Part shown: one piece after another, positions 35,722 to 64,000 of the stretch
Layout of the letters: the number at the start of each line of letters is the position of its first letter
How positions within the stretch are numbered: the first letter of the stretch is position 1
NCBI GenBank assembly: GCA_039000515.1
Contig: JBCFYV010000012.1
Span: 115,083,949-115,147,948, forward strand
Length of the DNA: 64,000 bases
From: Timema cristinae
Lineage: Eukaryota > Arthropoda > Insecta > Phasmatodea > Timematidae
Direction of reading: 5' to 3'
Position numbers and translations under genes: made by a program
Notes under the pieces: generated by a model
The model's database searches: none
What the model saw: the letters and a program-made list of their open reading frames with translations, nothing else
What the model was told of the DNA's origin: nothing

Positions 35722-35962
35722 GTCACGTCTTACTACCCATTCGAGTTTTACACCTATGTACTAATTACGCTGATGGTTTTAAGGATCATGAAAGGTATAT
35801 TTAGAAGTGTACTCGCATTTTCTTGGAGGGAGAGTGGATTTTTTTTTTTTAAACCACCCTCAGTACACCCGACCGAGATTCGAACCTCAATATCCCCGTC
35901 ATCGGCTGTCTAGTCTACTGTGAGACTAGCGTCTTAGACCATGTGGCCACCGAAGCGGATTA
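35722..35962 (-). repeat. SINE family 2
   Basis: Full length, head GACCATGTGGCCACCGAAGC on the + strand. Confidence 0.85.
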
Positions 35963-36077
35963 ATACCTATAGCTCAAAGGTAAAGTGTAATTAAATTTCC
36001 TACGAATGGATATATCTGAAAATTTGAAAAAGTTACTATATTTATTTATCTGTACCCACTTTTGCATCCACATTGTC

Positions 36078-36276
36078 TACGGTGTCAGTCTCGCAGTAGA
36101 CTAGACTGCTGATGATGGGAGTACTGAGGGTTTTTCTTAAATGGTTTTCCATTCTCGCTCTCCACGCAAATGCGGGCACACTTCTTCCAAATATAACCTT
36201 CCGAATCCCTAAAATATTAACATAGTTAGTATGTGAGCGTATAAATCGAACGGGTAGTAGGAATAGGTGCTATAAC
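36078..36276 (+). repeat. SINE family 2, head and box B shortened
   Basis: AGTAGACTAGACTGCTGATG runs straight into GTACTGAGGG, so box B has been lost; the tail is ATCGAACGGGTAGTAGG. Confidence 0.78.
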
Positions 36277-36289
36277 AGGTATTTGTATT

Positions 36290-36460
36290 CATACGTCAAG
36301 TCGTGTGATCTACAACTGGAGCTTTTGATGGATATTATCAAGGCCAATAAAATAACAATAATAATATTAATACTTGTAGTAAAAGTTATCAACTAACGAT
36401 GTTCGCAAAAAATATGTTTGTATTTTCTAAAAGGTACCTCAAATGTCCATTCCTAAAAAA
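36290..36460. repeat. Dispersed AT-rich repeat, copy 3 of 4
   Basis: GTATTCATACGTCAAGTC, GAGCTTTTGATGGATATTAT and a CCTCAAATGTCC end. Copy 4 (37540-37620) has TGTCACTTTTGACAGATAAT. Confidence 0.5.
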
Positions 36461-36702
36461 TGTGATGCATAGTTTAAGTTATACATTTATATAAAGTACT
36501 AGCAGTCCCGCAAGGTGCTGCCCGCTACCCACTGTGGTATAATAATTATATAAATCCTCTTTATTCCCTATCCGTGGGAATTTAAAAAAAATCGCCTTAT
36601 TCTTGTTACATCATAAAGGGAACCTCTGTGCAAAATTTCAGCTTTCTAGGTCCAAGGGTTTGGGCTGAATGTTGTTGAGTCAGTCTGTGAGTCAGGACTT
36701 TT

Positions 36703-36712
<10 letters not shown>

Positions 36713-36764
<52 letters not shown>
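36713..36764. repeat. (TA)n microsatellite
   Basis: About 25 TA units followed by GAGAGAGAGG. Confidence 0.95.
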
Positions 36765-36765
<1 letters not shown>

Positions 36766-36769
36766 AGAG

Positions 36770-37974
36770 AGAGGAGGAGGGGAGAGAGATAAATGAAGAT
36801 AAATTTGGTATAAACTTCTGTGTAAAAATACATTCGATTATATTTATGAAAAAAAATGCTTCTAATAACCATGAAAAAATTCTTTAAATAGCCTTTATAG
36901 ACACCCAATAATCAAAAATGTAAAAGTCCTTATTTTCTTACAAAAAATTGCACAAAAACAATACAATTTCTTCAACAATTTCCACATTTTGTTTGGGGAA
37001 AAGTGGGAAGAATGGCGAAACGGAACGAAATGAACCCGAGCTGTTCGGATGTATTTTCTCAAAGTTCCTTTCCACCAGAATTCTAATAAACACGCCAAGC
37101 CCTAATAATTTTATAATCTCAATGAAAATGTATTGAATTTTAAGGGAAAATATTGAAACACAAACGAAATTTCTATTTAACCATTATTACAAATGAAACC
37201 AAAGCCAATATATCCAAGCTATTATATTTGTTCACGGTTATAGACGCTTCTAAATATTTCTTTAAATTGAAAAATCATACCTGAACACGAGAATCAAACC
37301 AGGGACTTTTGACTAAGTACACCAATACTCTAATCACTGAGGTATCCAAGAGCCGTCACGTGCCCAAGGTCATTCTTCGCTAGTATTTTAAGGTAGAGTC
37401 TGTGATGGACGTGTGAAAATTCTCAAGAAAGGCGTAAATTAAAGCTTAGTTAAAATAAGTAGAACCAAATTCAAGTGAAATCGAGTGCCTGGAGGGCGGT
37501 ATATAAAAGTTTCAAAAGTTACTAAAACTACTTCGATAGATTCATATGTCATGCCATGGAATCTGCAGCTGTCACTTTTGACAGATAATATCAATATTGA
37601 TTAAAGCATTTTTTGTCGTATGTATTTATTTAAAGTCACCAGGCTCGCAAAAAGATGGATTGGTGGTAATAATATGTTGGGGTTAGATTATCCACTGGGT
37701 GCACCAGGGGGTGTTTTTTACTTGTTAATTATCGCTTCTTTTTTCCCCACCCTATCCCGCGCTAAAAAGGATAATTCCGACTCAAACTACCGAAAGTACA
37801 TACGATATATTTAGAAATCTTCCAATTACATATTTTCACGAATAATAATTATTATTCTTTTTCACATAGAATATAGAATTTCCCTTAAATGAACTTACTT
37901 GGTTTTTTCCAAAGAAACGTGTTGGATAAAACTGTGTTAGATTATTGAATACTCGATTACTCTGTATATTAGTA
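36770..37974. other. No gene seen
   Basis: Contains a tRNA-like fragment (GAATCAAACCAGGGAC, 37290) and part of the dispersed AT-rich repeat; otherwise featureless. Confidence 0.5.
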
Positions 37975-39222
37975 CAGGGTGTCCCCAAAAAAAAGGTAAC
38001 CAATAATAATTCAATAGCATTTAATCCACAACACAACTATCGAACTACAACATGTTCTACATGTCTTCCGCCATTGTTTATGACATGCTCCATACGCTCG
38101 GTAGCCATAGCGTCACACTATTCCTCTGTCACAGTCTATAGTAACTGTATCGATGTCCTCACGGAGTTCTTGAAGACAACGTGGAACGGGTCTGAAGCAC
38201 TGTTCTTTCAATGAGCCGACAAAAATGCATCACATACTGACAGGTCAAGACTTCACGCAGGATATGGAAATTCTATGACTCTAAAAGTAAACCGACCGGG
38301 AAACATGTGTTCAAGTCACGGTAAATTCCCTCGACCTCTATGGGCGGTAGCCTCGTCTTGTTGAAACACTTTCTTGTCCATGTCAAGATGGTTTAGCTCA
38401 CAAAATTTAACAAGTACGCCTGAAATGTTCAATAACTTGGTTTCTGTACACTTGTGAAGTCACACTGATCGTATTGCCATCTTCATCCCCTATGCAATAT
38501 GGACCAATGGTACCATGGCTGGTCACAGCAGCCCATATTGATACTCTCACAGAATGTAATGGTCTCTTGCATATTCATCCGGTTTATCCCAACCAAGGAA
38601 AGGACAATTCTGCTTATTGACGTGTCCACTGAGTAGCAAATGACATTCTTCGGACACCCACCAATTTCGAAGATAGCCTGGATTTCATAAACATTTGCCA
38701 GAACACTTGCACAATAACGCAATCTTGCTTGGAAGTCTGCTTCTTTAAGTTGTGGAATACGTGGTCTCGATATGAGTGCGCTCCAATATCTGCAACCATC
38801 CGTTGAACATTAGAGCATGATATACAGAGTGCCCTAGATATGTGACGCTCAGTTTTATTTGGAGAATTAAGGACTTTTTGCAGTACTTGTCAGTATTGTC
38901 ATTGGTTCTGTGTTTCTCGGCCTTCCAAACCTCCCGACGTTATTAACTGAACCTGTCCTACTAAACATTTCCACCCATTGGATAATTGCTTTCTTCGGTG
39001 GTGGTTGTTTGCGAAACTTTTCTCCAAAACCATCATTACAATTTGCAGTGATGGTACATTGTTCCTTCCGGCATCATAGCTGCGAAAATAATGGAACATT
39101 CTTCTGTGACGTATTGCGACATTGTTAACTCATCTGATTACACGTCTGTAACTAGATTGAACGGTATCAATCACTTGATTATGAAATAGTTTCAGTTACC
39201 TTTTTATTGAGCCACCCTGTAT
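37975..39222 (-). mobile_element. Tc1/mariner-type transposon, degenerate
   Basis: About 1.25 kb with inverted ends CAGGGTGTCCCCAAAAAAAA and CAGGGTGGCTCAATAAAAAG, flanked by TA on both sides. The minus strand carries transposase remnants: an N-terminal part near 38900-39128 with RFGRPRNTEPM and a DDE part near 38330-38420 with DKKVFQQDEATAH (usual FQQDGATAH). Several stops and frame changes make it inactive. Confidence 0.82.
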
Positions 39223-40390
39223 TTCTTGGAGAAACACGTGTCCACTTTCTTCCGTTTGAATAATATCAAGTGATTACACAGCCGTAGAAATAGGAGAAGT
39301 GCATTTAAATTTTACATTCGGTAATTATAATATTCTAATGTGAAAGACTTTGGTAATAAACATTATATTTTAACATATTGTTCTAATTAGATATTTAAGA
39401 AAATGTCCTGTCAATTTCTTACTCAAATTTTTTTTCGTTGAAATAACCTATTTTGAAGAGGTTTATGTCTCTGACTTACTTTGCACTAAGGAAGGTACGA
39501 TAGACGTTTTTAAAATTCACTCAGCAATTCACCAAGAAGAACAGTTAACCTCAATTTAATAAGTTCATTAACTATCCATTTCGGAATATTATACCCAACA
39601 TTTAATCGAATCGTGACCATGAAAAATTATGTGAAGAAAATAAATTTAAAGAATAGAAGTGTCTACATAAACGTTTATAAAATTGAGATGAATATTCGAT
39701 TATATTTGTAGAGTTGGTTGATATTGGTTTTTGTGTTATAAAAGAGGGAAACTTAACACGCTATCTATATAGAACACCAAAATTAGAAACATAAAATAAA
39801 AGAGTTTTCAGACATTAAATTGCTCAGCATAAGCTGGATCTGATAGCAAGAGTGATAAAAGTTGCTCTTCAAGACTAAGTAGGTGTTAAAATATGTCCGT
39901 TCATTTAAAATCGTTGTGTTTAGATTTAATTGATAGATAGGTAACTCTGAGATTATAGTAATTAATACCAATAAACATATCGTAGCATGCATTAATTTTT
40001 GTTACAGACCGAGATATTAGGAAACCTTTTCTTTCATGTGATACTAATTGCCGTTCATTTACCAAACGTTTAGGAAATAAAAAGTATACTATATGAAAAT
40101 TTTACTAATTTTCAAGCAAATTAATAGAAACCGTACTGTTTATATTACCAAACGATATGTATTTACTAGAATCCATTAAGCCGATATAAACTAAACACTT
40201 TTTAATAACTTACTTACAAGATTTAGAAAAATAAACCTTAAATGATAAAGAATACAGTTATTAAGAAACTTATTAGTCACATTTCTAGTGTGGAGTCTGT
40301 TTGCGTGGTTAAAATCAAGAAGAAATGGGGTTGGGTCAAATTGACTTAATTGTTTGAGTGTACGGTTCGTGGTGATCTATTACCTCGAGG
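39223..40390. other. 5' flank of gene 2
   Basis: AT-rich; no clear TATA/initiator pair was found in the 300 bp before the ATG. Confidence 0.5.
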
Positions 40391-61155
<20,765 letters not shown>

Positions 61156-61160
61156 ACTTT

Positions 61161-61362
61161 GGGCCTGTTTCATAGTCAAATTTAGTACGCCTCAAGTGCG
61201 GCGCTACACTAAGTACAAGACGACAACTACCTAAACTCGAATGGAATGGGCCAGTTTCCAATGCGAGAACGGCCCATTCCATTCTGGTCTAGGTAGGTGT
61301 CGTCATGTACTTAGTGTAGCGCCGCACTTGAGGCTTACTAAATTTGACTATGAAACTGGCCC
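61161..61362. mobile_element. Fold-back MITE in the 3' UTR of gene 2
   Basis: Two arms of about 90 bp (GGGCCTGTTTCATAGTCAAA and its reverse complement) around a short loop, flanked by TTT on both sides. The long hairpin and 3-bp duplication are compatible with a PIF/Harbinger-type MITE. It starts five bases after the stop codon. Confidence 0.85.
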
Positions 61363-61365
61363 TTT

Positions 61366-62154
61366 GTCTCCGCCCCACTCCGTGCGGATGTGGGCACACC
61401 AAGTAGCATCGCGTGCCTTTAGAAAAAAGACACTTCGAAGAGTTTGAAAGGATCATCAAAGAGTGACGCATCCATCGAAAAAAAAAAACGAGCTCAATTG
61501 AGAAAAGGTGACAATCTCTGTGAACCAATCACTATATTTCAGCAGCGCGATCCACTTGACTCGTACGACTCAAAATTAAATTGTTTCAGCTTTTGATCAG
61601 TTCTGTTTGACAAAATCTTCTTGTGAGATGAGGGGCTTGAATAAAAAACAGCTGAAACCGTCGGCGCGCATGCGTTGTGTAACTGACATTACTCTTCAGG
61701 TTTTGAGAGGGTGATTTGAAATAACTGGTTGAATTGAAAGTGTGTTGGTTGATGTGTTGAGCTGTGTCACCATACAACACTATAATTTGAAAACATTAAT
61801 CAAAACACATTAATTTTTACTGCAGCTCAGTTTTAATATGAAAGGCCTATTAGAAAACACAAATAGATTTTATTGTGAGCAAAATGCAAAATACAACAAT
61901 TTTACAAAATTTTTGGTATCATCTTATAATTATGTTTTGATAAAATCAATCCAAAAATAATAAATTTATTTCATCTGGCTGGACTTATGAATACGTAACT
62001 TAAGATTTAGTTACTTTTCTAGCTATCAGATAAGGTTGTTCTCATGTAAATAGGACTTTAGCTTGAGAATTGCTAAGCCACTCTAGCAAAATTTTGTAAA
62101 ATGATAGTTTAATCTTCTTTTTAACTAATAAAGAATAATTATATATCCCTATCG
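61366..62154. other. 3' flank of gene 2, no gene seen
   Basis: Includes the likely 3' UTR and polyadenylation site, then AT-rich DNA. Confidence 0.5.
61640..61645 (+). terminator. Possible polyadenylation signal of gene 2
   Basis: AATAAA about 485 nt after the stop codon, beyond the inserted fold-back element. Motif only. Confidence 0.3.
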
Positions 62155-62290
62155 ATGGTCGCACGTCTAGGATAGTTTCCAGTTTGATGTGATAGCTTGG
62201 GGTTTGAATCTTGGTTGGGTGAATTACCCTGAAAAATTTCCCACTCCCTATCTACACAAGTGTGGGTTTATTTTCCACATATCTAACTCT
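62155..62290 (+). repeat. SINE family 2 fragment
   Basis: Diverged head, box B (GGTTTGAATCTTGG) and start of the body; tail absent. Confidence 0.55.
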
Positions 62291-62589
62291 ACCTAGCATG
62301 ACCTATGGGAACAGCACTCTGATTGGCTTAGATCTAGACACGTGAACACGCCCCTCGCTCTCCGATTGGCTGTTTGTTTTTCCCCTCCCATCCTCCTGAC
62401 CCTCTTTCCAGTGTTCCAAACTGGTTTATTCTTGTCTCGTGTGTTTTTTATTTGTGATCATTGCTTTTTTATGTGTGCTCAATGGTTATTTATGTGTGAG
62501 CATTTGTTTTTTATTTGTGCTCATTGGTTGTTTATGTCTGGGTAGGATTGGGACGGGGCGTTGAAATTATTTATTTATTGGTGTGCAGT

Positions 62590-62706
62590 CCAAGGCACCG
62601 AGAGCTCCTCCTTCGGCATCGCTAGTGAGTGCTGGGAGCATCTTCTCTTTCAGCCGCTTAGCGAAAAAGGTGACCAACGAGCAGCTGACGGAGTATCACG
62701 GCCGTA
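62590..62706 (+). CDS. Possible exon of an unidentified gene
   Basis: A GC-richer open stretch after an acceptor-like GGTGTGCAG: SKAPRAPPSASLVSAGSIF, then SFSRLAKKVTNEQLTEYHG, ending near a GTAAGC donor. The composition is protein-like (KVTNEQLTEY). It lies 1.4 kb after gene 2. No family was recognised, and it does not clearly match the globin exons. Confidence 0.35.
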
Positions 62707-62739
62707 AGCCCCTTTTCACTTCCCTTAACTACCCCTCCT

Positions 62740-63000
62740 TAGAGGTATGTGTCGCAACCCCCTCCCCTATCCCCTATGTGGTAATGGGTTTTTATAGTGT
62801 CGCAACCCCTCCTCCAACCACTACGTGGTAATGGGTTTTCCCTGATGACAGGCGCCAATTTGGCGGGTCTACAAGACAAGTCAAGACAAGAATAGATCGT
62901 GACCTTGAATGATGTCGCAATAGGTTTTTTCCCTGATGACTGGTTCCAGATTGGCGGCTTGACAAGACAAGTCGAAACCGTGAGCTAGTAGAAGAGGTCA
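62740..63000. repeat. Short direct repeats near the right edge
   Basis: GTCGCAACCCC with a following TGGTAATGGGTTTT occurs twice (62752, 62801), and TTTCCCTGATGAC with CAAGACAAGTC occurs twice (62838, 62929). They lie between the possible exon and the minus-strand genes. Confidence 0.6.
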
Positions 63001-63184
63001 TTGGTCACTCTTCATATTTGGTGACAGTTTGATGGCTTGACAAGTCGAGACTCGTACCTACGTGTAAGGGGACAGAAAGGATCTGCGTTAATAAAACACG
63101 AAATTACAAAACATATATTTATTAAACATTAAAGGTTTTACAGACATATATTAAAGGTTTCACAGACATCATACATAATATTTA

Positions 63185-63593
63185 TTATACACATTTACAG
63201 GAATACCGCATATATTCGTTCATACGTTTTTCTACAGTGTCTCTTAGATGTGTTAATAAAATAATTGTTAGTTCACAATCAAGCATGAAACGGTCCAAAC
63301 CGACGACTTGACGTGTATAGTAGATAGCACTGACAAGATCAAGGTTTCTGATTTGCATTTCCATCGTAGGTGGTTCGAGACCGATGAAATCCGCTGATTC
63401 TGTTAGCGTGTCGCATACATCCACGATGAGTGTGTCTATCAAATCGTTGCAACAGCGTGTGACGAGTGTCGATGGCAACGTCGATGAGGTCCCACACATC
63501 ACAAAGTCGCGCCCAGCTAGGTGCTAGATAGGCAAACCATTTGAGTCGGGTGTCTTGATTCTCGCTGATGACGACCATATGGTCACCGCACAT
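63185..63593 (-). pseudogene. Unidentified intronless gene, frame-broken
   Basis: Two overlapping minus-strand frames look like one gene with a frame change near 63465-63480. The upstream frame (from 63593) is protein-like through ENQDTRLKWFAYLAPSWARL and VWDLIDVAI. The downstream frame takes over with DTLIVDVCDTLTESADFIGL and LDRFMLDCELTIILLTHLRD to a stop at 63185. A polyadenylation motif (AATAAA, minus strand) overlaps the stop, and another lies at 63119-63124. The region is GC-richer than its surroundings and lacks introns. I do not recognise the family. A mobile or viral origin is possible, from the compact neighbouring gene and the TATA box, but is not shown. Confidence 0.5.
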
Positions 63594-63624
63594 GCGTCTC
63601 AGAGAGATTTCATGATTAGTCAGA

Positions 63625-63861
63625 CTAATCTTCTGAGGAGGTTGCCTGTTGCTTATAAAACTTTGATATGACCGACTTGTAGCTACCTAGTTCTTGCCAC
63701 TCTGTACGGTTAAACACTGCACAGTTCCCTTCACATTTTTCTAGCTGGACATAGAGCGTAAAGTTGTTCTTGACATTCATGCCAATGATGACTCGCTTAG
63801 CGTCGACTTCGTCCAGCGGGAAGAAAGTGTTGAAAATACTGGTGATGGCGAGTGTCTTCAC
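63625..63861 (-). CDS. Unidentified small intronless gene, no ATG at its start
   Basis: A 77-79-residue minus-strand frame of ordinary protein composition (KTLAITSIFNTFFPLDEVDA, then KRVIIGMNVKNNFTLYVQLE) that ends with KQQATSSED. The frame opens at GTG just after a TAG, with no ATG in frame, so the start is mutated, spliced or shifted. It sits 30 bp upstream of the broken gene on the same strand, and a TATA-like box lies about 95 bp before it. Family not recognised. Confidence 0.5.
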   Translation of the reverse strand: MKTLAITSIFNTFFPLDEVDAKRVIIGMNVKNNFTLYVQLEKCEGNCAVFNRTEWQELGSYKSVISKFYKQQATSSED

Positions 63862-63954
63862 CGGCTATTCTTTGCGGTTGCAAGCGTCTTAACCTTCCAT
63901 GATGTTTTTTCTTCTACGACTGACACAGTTATGGCCAGCACGCCATCGGGACGC

Positions 63955-63964
63955 CCCTTTTATA
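63955..63964 (-). promoter_or_regulatory. TATA-like box for the minus-strand genes
   Basis: The minus strand reads GCGCCTATAAAAGGGGCG. TATAAAAGG is a near-perfect TATA box, oriented towards the two reading frames. Confidence 0.45.
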
Positions 63965-64000
63965 GGCGCATGCTGATTGAACGCAGCCTCTTGAGGGGCT

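Noticed and set aside
38000..39150. Separate host genes in the mariner region
   Set aside because: The short frames are pieces of one broken transposase between matching inverted ends and TA duplications.

Overview
The window looks like nuclear DNA of a metazoan, most likely an arthropod. It is AT-rich, and coding sequence occurs as short GC-richer islands bounded by GT/AG introns. Several families of tRNA-headed SINEs litter it, together with MITEs, a Tc1/mariner relic, a ZMYM-type hAT relic, a gag relic and LINE fragments. No bacterial gene organisation, CRISPR array or operon is visible. The arthropod call rests on the secreted two-domain globin gene structure and a TATA/CAGT core promoter; it is an inference.

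The core of the window is a tandem pair of seven-exon genes on the + strand. Gene 1 (17111-27768) encodes about 354 residues. Gene 2 (40391-61155) encodes about 339 residues once a one-base gap in exon 6 is allowed for. Each has a 51-nt signal-peptide exon followed by two three-exon modules. In every module the first intron is phase 2 and the second is phase 0, with middle exons of 72-80 codons. This is the ancestral globin gene layout (introns B12.2 and G7.0), and domain 2 of both proteins aligns with globins through the CD1 Phe, E11 Val and FG/G region. The positions of the distal (E7) and proximal (F8) haem histidines are not His in any of the four domains. I therefore read the locus as a pair of secreted didomain globin-like proteins that probably do not bind haem in the normal way. 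A possible relic exon of a third copy lies between them at about 32.45-32.64 kb.

The introns of these two genes are full of tandem arrays, and four arrays contain copies of the neighbouring splice junction itself: the exon 3 acceptor of gene 1 (four copies), the exon 5 donor of gene 2 (about 25), the exon 6 acceptor of gene 2 (about 13) and the exon 6 donor of gene 2 (five). Other arrays (18, 80, 74 and 60-70 bp) fill introns without clear exon sequence.

Layout: 1-17 kb is repeat-rich intergenic DNA (SINEs, LINE 3' ends, a TA-flanked MITE). 17.1-27.8 kb is gene 1. 28.4-40 kb is intergenic and holds a gag relic, a GC-rich block, SINEs and a mariner relic. 40.4-61.2 kb is gene 2, with a hAT relic in intron 2 and a MITE-in-MITE nest in intron 3. 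A fold-back element starts five bases after the gene 2 stop codon. At 62.6 kb there is a possible exon of another gene. From 63.1 kb to the edge lie two intronless, GC-richer minus-strand reading frames with a TATA-like box; I could not identify them, and they may belong to a mobile or viral insertion running out of the window.
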